DNA of 64,000 nucleotides from Kribbella sindirgiensis (GCF_004331435.1 NZ_SJKA01000029.1:1-64000), one strand, 5' to 3'. Positions 7,607 through 16,206 are shown, counted from the stretch's first letter. Notes: generated by a model not told the origin, from the letters alone. Numbers and translations are program-made.

Positions 7607-10513
7607 TCAGCTGCAGCCGGAGGTGCTGCCGCAGCCTTCGCAGACGTAGCAGGAGCCGCTGGGGCGCATCTTGGTGCCGCAGGTGAAGCAGAGCGGGGCG
7701 TCGACCGAGGTGCCGGTGATGAGCTCCAGCATTTCGGCGGTGGTGTGGGCCTCGCCCTTGACCGGCTTGGCGGCTGCCGCGTCGGCCGGCTTCGCAGGAG
7801 CGTCCGTGATCTCGGCTACCGGCTCGACCGTCTTCAGCGACTCGGGCTCGGACACCTCGACCGGAGCCAGCTCGTAGGAGCCGGTGTCGAGCTGCCGGGA
7901 CCGCTCCTCCGCCGAGTAGATGCCGAGGGCAGCCCGATCGTCGAACGGCAGGTAGTCCAGGGCCAGGCGGCGGAAGATGTAGTCCATGATCGACTGCGCC
8001 ATCCGGACGTCCGGGTCGTCGGTGAGACCGGCCGGCTCGAACTTCAGGTTGGTGAACTTCTGGACGTAGGTCTCCAGCGGTACGCCGTGCTGCAGCGCGA
8101 TCGAGATCGCGATCGAGAAGGCGTCCATCACGCCGGCGAGCGTCGAGCCCTGCTTCCCCATCTTCAGGAAGACCTCGCCCAGACCGTCGTCCGGGTAGGA
8201 GCCGGCGGTCATGTACCCCTCGGCACCACCGACCGTGAACGACGTGGTCCGCGACGGCCGCGACTTCGGCAGGCGCTTGCGGGTCGGCCGGTACTCGATG
8301 ATCTTCTCGACGATCTTCTCGGCGACAGCTGCCTCGGCCTCGACCGCCTCCGCCGAGGAGGCCTTCTTCGACTTCGCGTCCGCGAGCGGCTGACCGACCT
8401 TGCAGTTGTCGCGGTAGACCGCGAGCGCCTTCAGGCCGAGCTTCCAGCCCTGGAAGTAGACGTCGGCGATCTCCTCGACCGTCGCGGTCTCCGGCAGGTT
8501 GACCGTCTTCGAGATCGCGCCGGACAGGAACGGCTGTGCCGCCGCCATCATCCGGACGTGGCCCATCGGCTTGATGGCCCGCTCACCCATCGCGGTGTCG
8601 AAGATCTCGTAGTGCTCCGGCTTCAGGCCCGGGGCGTCGACCACGTGACCGTTCTCGGCGATGTACTCGATGATCGCCTCGATGGTCTCCTCGGTGTAGT
8701 TGTACTGCCGCAGCGCCCGCGGGACCGTCTGGTTGACGATCTGCATCGAGCCGCCGCCGACCAGCTTCTTGAACTTGACCAGCGAGAAGTCCGGCTCGAT
8801 ACCGGTGGTGTCGCAGTCCATCATGAAGCCGATGGTGCCGGTCGGCGCGAGCACCGAGGCCTGCGCGTTCCGCCAGCCGTTCTTGGCACCGATCTTCAGT
8901 ACGCCGTCCCACGCCGCGGTGGCGTGCTTCTGGACGTCCTTGTCGATCTCGTGGATGGTCCGGATCGCGTCGTTGGCCGCGGCGTGCTTGCGCATCACCC
9001 GGGTGTGCGCGTCCTTGTTCCGCTCGAAGCCGTCGTACGCGCCGACGATCCCGGCGAGCTCGGCGGAGCGCTTGTACGACGTACCCGTCATCAGCGACGT
9101 GATAGCGCCCGCCAGTGCGCGACCGCCGTCGGAGTCGTACGCGTGACCGGTTGCCATCAGCAACGCACCGAGGTTCGCGTAGCCGATGCCCAGCTGCCGG
9201 TACGCGCGGGTGGTGACGCCGATCGCCTCGGTCGGGAAGTCCGCGAAGCAGATCGAGATGTCCATCGCGGTGATGATCAGCTCGACCGCCTTGACGAACT
9301 TCTCCGAGTCGAAGAGGTCGTCGTCGCGGAGGAACTTCATCAGGTTCAGCGAGGCCAGGTTGCAGGACGAGTTGTCCAGGTGCATGTACTCCGAGCACGG
9401 GTTGGACGCGGTGATCCGGCCCGTCTCCGGCGTGGTGTGCCAGTCGTTGATGGTGTCGTCGTACTGCAGGCCCGGGTCGGCGCAGGCCCACGCCGCGTGC
9501 GAGATCTTGTCGAACAGGGCCCGCGCGTCGACGGTCTCGATCACCGAGTTGTCCAGCCGCGCGCGCAGCCCGAACTCACCCTTCTCCTCGACCGCCCGCA
9601 TGAACTCGTCCGAGACCCGGACCGAGTTGTTCGCGTTCTGGTACTGCACGGAGGTGATGTCGCGACCACCGAGGTCCATGTCGAAGCCCGCGTCCCGCAG
9701 GACCCGGATCTTCTCCTCCTCGCGCATCTTGGTGTCGACGAACTCCTCGATGTCGGGGTGGTCGACGTCCAGGACGACCATCTTCGCCGCGCGCCGGGTG
9801 GCGCCGCCGGACTTGATGGTGCCGGCCGACGCGTCCGCGCCGCGCATGAAGCTCACCGGGCCGGACGCCGTACCGCCGGAGGACTGGAGCAGTTCCTTCG
9901 AGGAGCGGATCCGGGACAGGTTCAGGCCGGCGCCGGAGCCGCCCTTGAAGATCAGGCCCTCTTCCTTGTACCAGTTCAGGATCGAGTCCATCGAGTCGTC
10001 CACGGCGAGGATGAAGCAGGCCGACACCTGCTGCGGGGACGACGTACCGACGTTGAACCAGACCGGCGAGTTGAAGCTGAAGTACTGGTGCAGGAGCATC
10101 CAGGTGAGCTCGTGCTCGAACACCTCCGCGTCCTGCGGCGAGGTGAAGTAGCCGTGGTCCTCGCCGGCCTTGCGGTAGGTCTTCACGACCCGGTCGAGGA
10201 GCTGCTTGAGGCTCCACTCGCGGTTGTCGTGGCCGATCGCGCCGCGGAAGTACTTGGTGGTGACGATGGTCGAGGCGTTCACGCTCCAGAAGTCGGGGAA
10301 CTCCACCCCGCGCTGCTCGAAGACCGTCTCACCCGTCTTCCAGTTCTGCTGTACGACGTCGCGACGCTCCCACGTCACCTCGTCGTACGGGTGGACGCCT
10401 TCGGTGCTGAATACGCGCTCGATGGTGAGTCCCGTGGGCGCGTTCTTGCGCCCTCGGAACCCGGCCGCCGACCGCTTGGTCGACCCCGAGTGGCCGGTCA
10501 CCGTCTCTGTCAT
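7607..10513 (-). CDS. nrdJ: Adenosylcobalamin-dependent (class II) ribonucleotide reductase
   Basis: NrdJ reduces ribonucleotides to deoxyribonucleotides using adenosylcobalamin, independent of oxygen. At 968 residues it has the usual length of the actinobacterial enzyme. Visible landmarks are the active-site cysteine region ASNPCSEYMHLDNSSCNLAS, the radical-loop segment LAPTGTIGFMMDCDTTG and DIEPDFS-like context, and a C-terminal zinc-ribbon/redox cysteine cluster (CFTCGTKMRPSG, then CEGCGSTSGCS) that relays electrons. AGGAGC lies before the ATG. It is second in an operon behind nrdR (108 bp gap) and is probably repressed by NrdR through the boxes upstream of nrdR. Confidence 0.98.
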   Translation of the reverse strand: MTETVTGHSGSTKRSAAGFRGRKNAPTGLTIERVFSTEGVHPYDEVTWERRDVVQQNWKTGETVFEQRGVEFPDFWSVNASTIVTTKYFRGAIGHDNREWSLKQLLDRVVKTYRKAGEDHGYFTSPQDAEVFEHELTWMLLHQYFSFNSPVWFNVGTSSPQQVSACFILAVDDSMDSILNWYKEEGLIFKGGSGAGLNLSRIRSSKELLQSSGGTASGPVSFMRGADASAGTIKSGGATRRAAKMVVLDVDHPDIEEFVDTKMREEEKIRVLRDAGFDMDLGGRDITSVQYQNANNSVRVSDEFMRAVEEKGEFGLRARLDNSVIETVDARALFDKISHAAWACADPGLQYDDTINDWHTTPETGRITASNPCSEYMHLDNSSCNLASLNLMKFLRDDDLFDSEKFVKAVELIITAMDISICFADFPTEAIGVTTRAYRQLGIGYANLGALLMATGHAYDSDGGRALAGAITSLMTGTSYKRSAELAGIVGAYDGFERNKDAHTRVMRKHAAANDAIRTIHEIDKDVQKHATAAWDGVLKIGAKNGWRNAQASVLAPTGTIGFMMDCDTTGIEPDFSLVKFKKLVGGGSMQIVNQTVPRALRQYNYTEETIEAIIEYIAENGHVVDAPGLKPEHYEIFDTAMGERAIKPMGHVRMMAAAQPFLSGAISKTVNLPETATVEEIADVYFQGWKLGLKALAVYRDNCKVGQPLADAKSKKASSAEAVEAEAAVAEKIVEKIIEYRPTRKRLPKSRPSRTTSFTVGGAEGYMTAGSYPDDGLGEVFLKMGKQGSTLAGVMDAFSIAISIALQHGVPLETYVQKFTNLKFEPAGLTDDPDVRMAQSIMDYIFRRLALDYLPFDDRAALGIYSAEERSRQLDTGSYELAPVEVSEPESLKTVEPVAEITDAPAKPADAAAAKPVKGEAHTTAEMLELITGTSVDAPLCFTCGTKMRPSGSCYVCEGCGSTSGCS

Positions 10514-10621
10514 GGTTGCTCCTCGCCCTGTGTCTACTACCGCGGTCTGTCGGGACCGCCCCGTTGGAGTACTGCGTAACGCCCTGCTACTGCGACTACC
10601 TGGAACTACCGTTCCCCCGGT

Positions 10622-11116
10622 TTATGTCTGCTGGGTCGGCTTCAGCGGGTCCGGCTCGGTGCCCTGCGGTTCCTTCTCGGCCCGCAGCAGCGCGATCTCC
10701 GTCTCGAAGTCGTCGGCGGACTCGAACTGCCGGTACACGCTCGCGAAGCGCAGGTACGCGACCTCGTCGAGCTCCCGCAGCGGCCCGAGGATCGCCAGTC
10801 CGACCTCGTGCGCGGGCACCTCCGGCGAGCCGCTGCCCTTCAGCGCGTCCTCGACCTTCTGACCCAGGCGCGCGAGCTGGTCGGCGTTCACCGGCCGGCC
10901 CTTGCACGCCTTTCCGACCCCGTTGATGACCTTCTCCCGGCTGAACGGCTCGGTCGCGCCGGAGCGCTTCACAACCGTGAGCTGCATCTGCTCGACGGTG
11001 GTGAACCGCTTCTCGCAGACCGGGCACTGCCGGCGGCGGCGGATCGCTCCGCCGTCCTCGGCCACCCGGCTGTCGACGACCCGGGAATCGGCGTGCCGGC
11101 AATACGGACAGTGCAC
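10622..11116 (-). CDS. nrdR: Transcriptional repressor NrdR
   Basis: The 164-residue protein is the ATP/dATP-sensing repressor of ribonucleotide reductase genes. The N-terminal zinc ribbon is complete (MHCPYCRHADSRVVDSR, then RQCPVCEKRFTT: two CxxC pairs), followed by the ATP-cone (VKRSGATEPFSREKVINGV through FASVYRQFES). The start is GTG with GGAGGAG eight bases upstream. The C-terminal tail is rich in P, E and T, as in other actinobacterial NrdRs. It heads the nrdRJ operon, the arrangement known from Streptomyces. Confidence 0.97.
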   Translation of the reverse strand: MHCPYCRHADSRVVDSRVAEDGGAIRRRRQCPVCEKRFTTVEQMQLTVVKRSGATEPFSREKVINGVGKACKGRPVNADQLARLGQKVEDALKGSGSPEVPAHEVGLAILGPLRELDEVAYLRFASVYRQFESADDFETEIALLRAEKEPQGTEPDPLKPTQQT

Positions 11117-11200
11117 GGCAACACTCCTCCCGTGACCACCCCGCGAGGGGTGGGTTGTGGATCAGCCTGGGGACAACTTGTGTAGAACCTGTGTGCAACC

Positions 11201-11248
11201 AACCACTACCTGTGGAAAATTACACCCGTGTAACCACTACATCTAGGG
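11201..11248 (-). promoter_or_regulatory. Paired NrdR boxes upstream of nrdRJ
   Basis: Two related sites, AACCACTACCTGTGG (11201-11215) and AACCACTACATCTAGGG (11232-11248), start exactly 31 bp apart, three helical turns. That is the spacing known for tandem NrdR boxes. They lie 85-132 bp before the nrdR start codon in an AT-richer promoter region. The NrdR ring or tetramer binds both boxes on one face of the DNA. The assignment rests on location, pairing and spacing; the rest of the 346-bp gap (11117-11462) holds only C-rich short repeats near 11400. Confidence 0.65.
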
Positions 11249-11462
11249 ATCCTAGATCGCTGCTCCGACAGTTTGCAAGCACGCCCCGCATCACCCGTGT
11301 GGCCCGCGCGTGTCATCAGGTTTCAACACTCGCGCGGCCCCGTGTACTCCCGCGTGGCGCCACCGCGACAACCCTTTCGAGGCGCAAACTACGGCCCGCA
11401 CAGACCGCTCCCCAGACTGCTCCCCAGACCGGCCGAGCCGCCCTGGGGAGCTTGTCCACAGA

Positions 11463-12887
11463 TCACCGGGTCGTCGAAACGGTCCGCCGTTCAGGTTCGG
11501 CCGGAGCCCGTGGAGTACGCAGCGACGCGGCAGCCAGTACGGCGCCGACCGCCGCGATCACCGCCGCGCCGATGACGGCCGCCGAGTACCCCTCGGTCAG
11601 CGCCACGACGTCGTCCAGCAGGTCGGCCCCGTTCGCAGCGGCCACCGCGGTCATCGCCGCCAGCCCGAGAGCGGACCCGATCTGGTAACTGGTGTTCACG
11701 ATGCCGGACGCCAGACCGCCCTCCTCGGGCCGCGCGGACGACAAGGCGATACCGAGGCTGGGGATGAACGCCAGCGACATCCCGGCGGCGGCGACCAGCG
11801 AGCCCGGCAGTACGTCGACCCAGAACGAGCCGGTGGGGCGGATCAAGGACAGTCCGAACAGGCCTGCGGCGAGGACCGCCATACCGCCCACCAGCGTCTT
11901 CTTCGGACCCACCTTGGCGATCACGCGCGGCGCGACGACGATCATCCCGACCATGGTCAGCGTGGTCATCGGCAACAGCGCCGAGCCGCTCGGGAACGCG
12001 CTCAGCCCGAGGACCTGCTGCAGGTACAGGTTCAGGAAGAACCACATCGGCACCCAGGCCGCGCCGAGCAGGAACTGCGCGATGTTGGCGGCGGCCAGGT
12101 TCGGCGTCGCGAAGATCCCGAGCCGCATCAACGGCTCGCGCCGCTTCGCCTGCACCGCGACGAACACTCCGAGCAGTACGACGGCCAGCGCGGCGACGAG
12201 CAGCGTCGACGCCCAGCCGACCTGGGGCGCGCGAACGATGGCGTAGACGCCCGCGGCGAGACCGCCCGTCACCGTCAGCGCGCCGAGCACGTCAACCGAT
12301 CCGGAGCGGGCAGCGGCCCGCGGCATCAAGGCAGGTGTGGCGAGCAGGGCAGCCAGCGCGATCGGGATGTTCAGGTAGAACACCCACGGCCACGAGAGGT
12401 ACTCGGTGATCACGCCACCGAGGAACACACCCGCCGTACCTCCGGCCGGCGCCGCTGCGCCGTACAGAGCGATCGCCTTGTTCAACTCACGCGGGTCGGC
12501 GCCGAACAACATCATCAGCAGCGTCAGGGCGGACGGTGCGATCAGCGCGGCGCCGACACCCTGGACAGCCCGGCCGGCGAGCTCTGAACCGACACCGGTT
12601 GCCAGGCCTGCGACCAGCGAGCCGACCAGCAGGACGCCCCAGCCGGCCGCGAAGACGCGGCGAGCGCCGAGCAGGTCCGACAGCCGGCCACCGAGCAGCA
12701 ACAGCCCACCGAACGCCACGACGTACGCGTTGAACACCCAGGACAGGTTGCCCGGGCCGAACCCGAGCTCGGCCTGCATCTTCGGCAGCGCGACGCCGAC
12801 GATCGAGGTGTCCATGATCACCATGAACTGCGCCGCGGCGATGACGGCGAGCGCCCACCACCGTCGCGACGACTTCGTCTCACTCAT
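11463..12887 (-). CDS. MFS multidrug efflux transporter, DHA2 (EmrB/QacA-like)
   Basis: The 474-residue integral membrane protein should use the proton gradient to export toxic compounds. The N terminus shows the DHA2 signature (AAQFMVIMDTSIVGVALPKM), motif A-like GGRLSDLLGARRVF, and motif C-like GGTAGVFLGGVITEYLSWPW in the fifth helix. About 14 hydrophobic segments are visible. AAGGAG lies six bases before the ATG. It is divergent from a CsoR-type repressor; the gap holds two G/C-tract palindromes that probably let the repressor control this exporter. The exported compound is unknown; a copper or persulfide stress link is suggested only by the regulator type. Confidence 0.92.
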   Translation of the reverse strand: MSETKSSRRWWALAVIAAAQFMVIMDTSIVGVALPKMQAELGFGPGNLSWVFNAYVVAFGGLLLLGGRLSDLLGARRVFAAGWGVLLVGSLVAGLATGVGSELAGRAVQGVGAALIAPSALTLLMMLFGADPRELNKAIALYGAAAPAGGTAGVFLGGVITEYLSWPWVFYLNIPIALAALLATPALMPRAAARSGSVDVLGALTVTGGLAAGVYAIVRAPQVGWASTLLVAALAVVLLGVFVAVQAKRREPLMRLGIFATPNLAAANIAQFLLGAAWVPMWFFLNLYLQQVLGLSAFPSGSALLPMTTLTMVGMIVVAPRVIAKVGPKKTLVGGMAVLAAGLFGLSLIRPTGSFWVDVLPGSLVAAAGMSLAFIPSLGIALSSARPEEGGLASGIVNTSYQIGSALGLAAMTAVAAANGADLLDDVVALTEGYSAAVIGAAVIAAVGAVLAAASLRTPRAPAEPERRTVSTTR

Positions 12888-12906
12888 ATCAAACTCCTTA
12901 CCGGTA

Positions 12907-12921
12907 TGGGGTATATCCCCA
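12907..12921. promoter_or_regulatory. Putative CsoR-type operator, site 1
   Basis: TGGGGTATATCCCCA has perfect five-base arms (TGGGG/CCCCA) around TATAT. G-tract palindromes with an AT centre are the known binding type of CsoR/RcnR repressors. It lies 20 bp upstream of the exporter start codon, where bound repressor would block transcription of that gene. Confidence 0.6.
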
Positions 12922-12958
12922 GACCGCAGCGGGATCAGTCGAGAACTGAAGGATGCCG

Positions 12959-12977
12959 GATACCCTAGGGGGGTATC
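12959..12977. promoter_or_regulatory. Putative CsoR-type operator, site 2
   Basis: GATACCCTAGGGGGGTATC has perfect seven-base arms (GATACCC/GGGTATC) around TAGGG. It is the stronger of two similar palindromes between the divergent exporter and CsoR-like genes and is closer to the repressor gene, suggesting autoregulation. Confidence 0.65.
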
Positions 12978-13038
12978 GCTGAAAACACAAGAGCGATCCG
13001 GCGGACGATAGGGTTCGGCGGGACCCAGGGAGGATGTG

Positions 13039-13377
13039 GTGAGCGTGACCGAACCGGTCGACGAGCAGGCCCACGACCATGCACAAGACCATGCACAGCA
13101 CGGTTACATCGGTGACAAGAAGGCGTACCTCGCGCGGCTGAAGCGGATCGAGGGCCAGGCCCGCGGGTTGCAGCGGATGGTCGAGGACGAGAAGTACTGC
13201 ATCGACATCCTCACCCAGATCTCGGCGATGACGAAGGCGCTGGAGTCCGTCGCGCTCGGCCTGCTCGACGACCACCTCACGCACTGCGTCGTCGACGCCG
13301 CCGCGGCCGGCGGTCCGGAGGCCGACGCGAAGATCAAGGAGGCGTCCGCCGCGATCGCGCGACTGGTGCGCTCCTGA
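13039..13377 (+). CDS. CsoR-family metal- or persulfide-sensing repressor
   Basis: The 112-residue helical repressor has the fold ARLKRIEGQARGLQRMVED that defines DUF156/CsoR/RcnR. The sensing residues are Cys54 (KYCIDILTQ), His79 and Cys83 (HLTHC). The spacing of 25 then 4 matches the C-H-C copper site of CsoR exactly, so copper(I) is the likeliest ligand. An N-terminal His/Asp-rich tail (AHDHAQDHAQHG) could add metal contacts. Start choice is between two adjacent GTG codons; the second (13039) has better spacing from GGGAGG. The neighbour is an MFS exporter rather than a copper ATPase, so the inducer is open. Confidence 0.9.
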   Translation: MSVTEPVDEQAHDHAQDHAQHGYIGDKKAYLARLKRIEGQARGLQRMVEDEKYCIDILTQISAMTKALESVALGLLDDHLTHCVVDAAAAGGPEADAKIKEASAAIARLVRS

Positions 13378-13415
13378 CCGGCGCGCCTCCGGCGGCGGTG
13401 CCTCAGGATGGGCGC

Positions 13416-14360
13416 ATGAAGCCGGTGATTCTCGATGTCGACACAGGCCTGGACGATGCGTGTGCACTGCTGCTGGCGGCGCGGCATCCCGAGCTCGATC
13501 TGAAGGCCGTGACCTGCGTCGGCGGGAACGTCGGCATCGACGATGTCGTGCGCAACACGCTCACGGTCCTCGACGCCGCGGGCCGGCCGGACGTCCCGGT
13601 CGCCCGCGGTGCCGCCGTACCGCTGATCCAGCCGGTGCGGTCGGCGCGGCATGTCCACGGCGAGGACGGGCTCGGCGATCTGGACTGGCCGCGGTCGACG
13701 CGTCCGACGGACCCACGGCATGCCGTCGAACTCCTCCGCGACGTACTGCGGGATGCGGCGGCGACCGGTGAACTCGTCACCTTGATCCCGTTGGCGCCGT
13801 TGACGAACATCGCGTTGCTGCTGCGGACGTATCCGGAGGCGGCGCGCGGGCTGCGCGAGATCGTGTTCATGGGCGGCGCGGCCGGGATCGGGAACGCGAC
13901 GGCCGCGGCCGAGTTCAACATCTGGACCGATCCGGAGGCGGCGGCGATCGTGCTCGCCGCGGCCAAGGACCTCGGCGTCGCGGTGACCATGTACGGACTG
14001 GACGTCTTCTACGACGTCGTGGTCACGCTCGAGCAGGCGCGTGCGTTGGGCGGATCGCCCTCGGCGGAGCTGGCGTGCAAGCTGATCGAGAAGCGCAGCG
14101 AGCGGTATCAGTCGGACGGCGGCAGCATCGGCGACGGCGGCGCGGTGTGCGCGGTGATCGATCCGTCGGGGCTGACGACACGGGAGTACCCGGTCCGCGT
14201 CGAGCTGTCCGGGAGCTGGTCGCGGGGGCGGACGATCGTCGACACGCGGGAGGCGTCGGACGTCGCGAACGATCCACTGGGAACGGCGACGACGATTCAG
14301 GTCGCGACGGCAGTCGACGGCAAGCGGTACGCCGAGCTTTGGCTGGCAACCGTCAGCTGA
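13416..14360 (+). CDS. Inosine/uridine-preferring nucleoside hydrolase
   Basis: The 314-residue enzyme splits the N-glycosidic bond of ribonucleosides. The hallmark N-terminal Asp cluster is present (VILDVDTGLDDACALLL), which binds calcium and ribose, and further family motifs follow (LIPLAPLTNIALLL, FMGGAAG, NIWTDPEAA). The length fits the IUNH family. The ATG at 13416 has a weak AGGATG upstream; an in-frame GTG six codons earlier is possible. Its end overlaps the convergent TetR gene by eight bases. It probably serves purine or pyrimidine salvage. Confidence 0.93.
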   Translation: MKPVILDVDTGLDDACALLLAARHPELDLKAVTCVGGNVGIDDVVRNTLTVLDAAGRPDVPVARGAAVPLIQPVRSARHVHGEDGLGDLDWPRSTRPTDPRHAVELLRDVLRDAAATGELVTLIPLAPLTNIALLLRTYPEAARGLREIVFMGGAAGIGNATAAAEFNIWTDPEAAAIVLAAAKDLGVAVTMYGLDVFYDVVVTLEQARALGGSPSAELACKLIEKRSERYQSDGGSIGDGGAVCAVIDPSGLTTREYPVRVELSGSWSRGRTIVDTREASDVANDPLGTATTIQVATAVDGKRYAELWLATVS

Positions 14361-14937
14361 GCAGCTCGAGAAGGCGGGCGCGGACGCCGTACAGGAACAG
14401 GGCGAGGCCGTCGGCGAAGAGGGCTTCGGACTGTTCCGCGACCACGGCGGCCAGACTCCAGCGCGCGGTGACCTCGAAGAGGTGACGTGCGTCGGGCTCC
14501 GGTACGCCGATGCGCACGAGGGCCTCGATCTGGGCGCGGATGAGTCCGGCCCGCGAGCCGGCGCCCTGGTCGCGGTCCGGTGTCGCCTTGGACTGCATCA
14601 GCCCAGCCAGGCCCGGATGGTCGGCGTAGAAGGCCCGGAGTTCGAGCGAGCCGGACCGGGTGAGCTCGATCCACTCGTCGACGGTCGTGAGCTCGTCGTA
14701 CGCCGTCTTGTCCCCCGTGAACTGGTCGAACGCGTTCCGGGCGACCAGGTCGAGGAGCTCGGACTTGTTGTGGACGTGGTGGTACAGCGACGGGGCCCGG
14801 ACGTCGAGACGCTCCGCGACGGCGCGCATGGTGAGGCCGTCCACACCGTCGCCGCGGATGATCGCCAGGGCCGCGTCGGCGATCGCGGCGATGGTGATGC
14901 CGGCCGCCGCGTGGGACGAAGGGTCGCGTCTGGTCAT
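14353..14937 (-). CDS. TetR-family transcriptional repressor
   Basis: The 194-residue protein has an N-terminal TetR DNA-binding domain (ITIAAIADAALAIIRGDGVD, then GLTMRAVAERLDVRAPSLYHHVHNK) and a helical ligand-binding C terminus of the TetR_C type (ending in GLALFLYGVRARLLELL). The start at 14937 excludes a long upstream in-frame extension that overlaps the divergent gene. It is divergent from a GNAT acetyltransferase, with a perfect palindrome between them, so it most likely represses itself and that enzyme in response to a small molecule. Confidence 0.92.
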   Translation of the reverse strand: MTRRDPSSHAAAGITIAAIADAALAIIRGDGVDGLTMRAVAERLDVRAPSLYHHVHNKSELLDLVARNAFDQFTGDKTAYDELTTVDEWIELTRSGSLELRAFYADHPGLAGLMQSKATPDRDQGAGSRAGLIRAQIEALVRIGVPEPDARHLFEVTARWSLAAVVAEQSEALFADGLALFLYGVRARLLELLS

Positions 14938-14971
14938 GAAAGCTGTTGTCCGCGGTGGTCGGTGGTGGGTA

Positions 14972-14992
14972 CTGTCTAACGTCATTAGACAG
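14972..14992. promoter_or_regulatory. Putative TetR operator
   Basis: Perfect eight-base arms CTGTCTAA (14972-14979) and TTAGACAG (14985-14992) flank the spacer CGTCA. It lies 35 bp upstream of the TetR start and 20 bp upstream of the GNAT start, so a bound repressor would cover both promoters. The TCTAA/TTAGA half-sites are typical of TetR operators. Confidence 0.75.
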
Positions 14993-15011
14993 CGTAGCCG
15001 AGGATGGTGCC

Positions 15012-15581
15012 GTGACTGGATTTCGACCCGCGTACCCGCTGCTGACCGAGCGGCTGGAGTTGCGGCCGCATCGGATGGACGACCTGGACGACCTGTTCGC
15101 GTTTCACTCGCGGCCGGAGGTCGTGCGATACACGCCGTGGCCCGTACGGAACCGGGAGGAAACGCGGGCCGCACTGGAGCGGAAGCTCCCGCAGGGTGAG
15201 TTGACCGCTGACGGTCAATGGCTGGTACTGGCGATCGAGCTGCGCGAGACCGGGACCGTGATCGGCGAAGTGCTACTGAAGTGGGCGAGCGAGGCCGATC
15301 GTCAGGGCGAGATCGGGTTCGCGCTGCACACCGATTTTCAGGGCAAGGGGCTCGCGGCGGAGGCTGCGCGGGAGATGCTGCGGGTCGGCTTCGAGGAGCT
15401 CGGGTTGCACCGGATCGTGGCTGTCCTGGACGCCCGGAACGCTGCCTCGGCGCGGTTGCTCGAACGGCTCGGGATGCGGCGCGAGGCGCATCACCTGCAT
15501 GCCCTTCGATTCAAGGGCGAATGGGGCGACGAATACGTCTACGCGCTCCTCGACGACGAGTGGCGCACCGCGCGGGAGTGA
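15012..15581 (+). CDS. GNAT-family N-acetyltransferase, RimJ-like
   Basis: The 189-residue enzyme uses acetyl-CoA to acetylate an amine, either a small molecule or a protein N terminus. It shows the RimJ/RimL-type opening (LLTERLELRPHRMDDLDDLF), the CoA-binding loop in motif A (FQGKGLAAEAAREML, a Q-G-K-G-x-A variant) and motif B (HRIVAVLDARNAASARLLER). The GTG at 15012 behind GAGGATGG gives the usual start just before the domain. It is probably controlled by the divergent TetR regulator. Its stop abuts the convergent LysM gene. Confidence 0.88.
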   Translation: MTGFRPAYPLLTERLELRPHRMDDLDDLFAFHSRPEVVRYTPWPVRNREETRAALERKLPQGELTADGQWLVLAIELRETGTVIGEVLLKWASEADRQGEIGFALHTDFQGKGLAAEAAREMLRVGFEELGLHRIVAVLDARNAASARLLERLGMRREAHHLHALRFKGEWGDEYVYALLDDEWRTARE

Positions 15582-16076
15582 TCAACGGGCGACGGGGATC
15601 TGCAGGGTTTGGCCGGGGGTGATGTCGGCGGGGGTGGTGAGGTTGTTGAGGTTGGCGATCCTCTCCACGACCGTGGCAGGGTCCTGGCCGGGGTTGGTGT
15701 CCTGAGCGATGGACCACAGGGTCTGGCCCGGGGCGACCTGCACCGGGACGGTGTGGGTGAACTGCGGGCCGGGCTCGAGAACGCCGGCGACCCGGAGGCC
15801 GAGGACGAGGATCGCCGCGCCGAAGACCAGGACCGAGACGGCGGTCAGCAACATCCGGCCGCGTCGGGTCAGCCGGAGGGTGGCCGGCTCCGCCTGCACC
15901 GACGCGCGGCGCCCGAGCTCTTCACCCGAGCACCCGCGAACCGGCATCCGGTCGGTGCTCGCACCCTCGATCCGAGGACGCCGCCGCGGCGCCTTCGTGG
16001 GAGTCGGCACAACCGGCGTGGCCTCCGGCGAGCGGTGTCGGCCCAGTACTTCGGCCGCTACGGCTGCTGTGCTCAT
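15582..16076 (-). CDS. LysM-domain membrane protein, ChiZ/DivS-like SOS cell-division inhibitor (putative)
   Basis: The 164-residue protein has a cytoplasmic N-terminal half, one membrane helix (about residues 76-96, LLTAVSVLVFGAAILVLGLR), and an outside LysM domain (VQVAPGQTLWSIAQ...ITPGQTLQIPV) that binds peptidoglycan. The divergent position next to lexA is that of Rv2719c/ChiZ in mycobacteria and DivS in corynebacteria, which stop division during DNA damage. Two overlapping-spaced SOS boxes upstream support the same role here. Orthology is inferred from order and architecture, as sequence in the N-terminal half is variable. Confidence 0.8.
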   Translation of the reverse strand: MSTAAVAAEVLGRHRSPEATPVVPTPTKAPRRRPRIEGASTDRMPVRGCSGEELGRRASVQAEPATLRLTRRGRMLLTAVSVLVFGAAILVLGLRVAGVLEPGPQFTHTVPVQVAPGQTLWSIAQDTNPGQDPATVVERIANLNNLTTPADITPGQTLQIPVAR

Positions 16077-16174
16077 CGGGTCCTCCAGACCTCTGTTCGG
16101 TGCGCGTCCTGCGGTGTCGAGTCCTGTCTACTAGCCGCCTCCGACAGTTTCCGGAGACCACCTGTCCGACCAAC

Positions 16175-16206
16175 CCGAACACCTGTTCGATCGAACGTCT
16201 GTACGA
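16175..16206. promoter_or_regulatory. Two abutting LexA (SOS) boxes
   Basis: CCGAACACCTGTTCGA (16175-16190) and TCGAACGTCTGTACGA (16191-16206) each differ at one position from the actinobacterial consensus TCGAAC-N4-GTTCGA and touch end to end. They lie 99-130 bp upstream of the LysM gene start and should give tight LexA repression of it. Adjacent double boxes are uncommon and suggest cooperative binding. Confidence 0.85.

Noticed and set aside
7592..10579. Long plus-strand open frame (995 residues) opposite nrdJ
   Set aside because: It mirrors nrdJ in antisense, is rich in R, D and V from reversed codons, and has no homology that I recognise. Antisense frames of this kind are expected at 70% G+C.
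10514..11462. Cobalamin riboswitch before nrdRJ
   Set aside because: NrdJ itself uses B12, so a B12-off switch would be expected on a class I enzyme. I could not find the B12 box, and the promoter region is explained by NrdR boxes.
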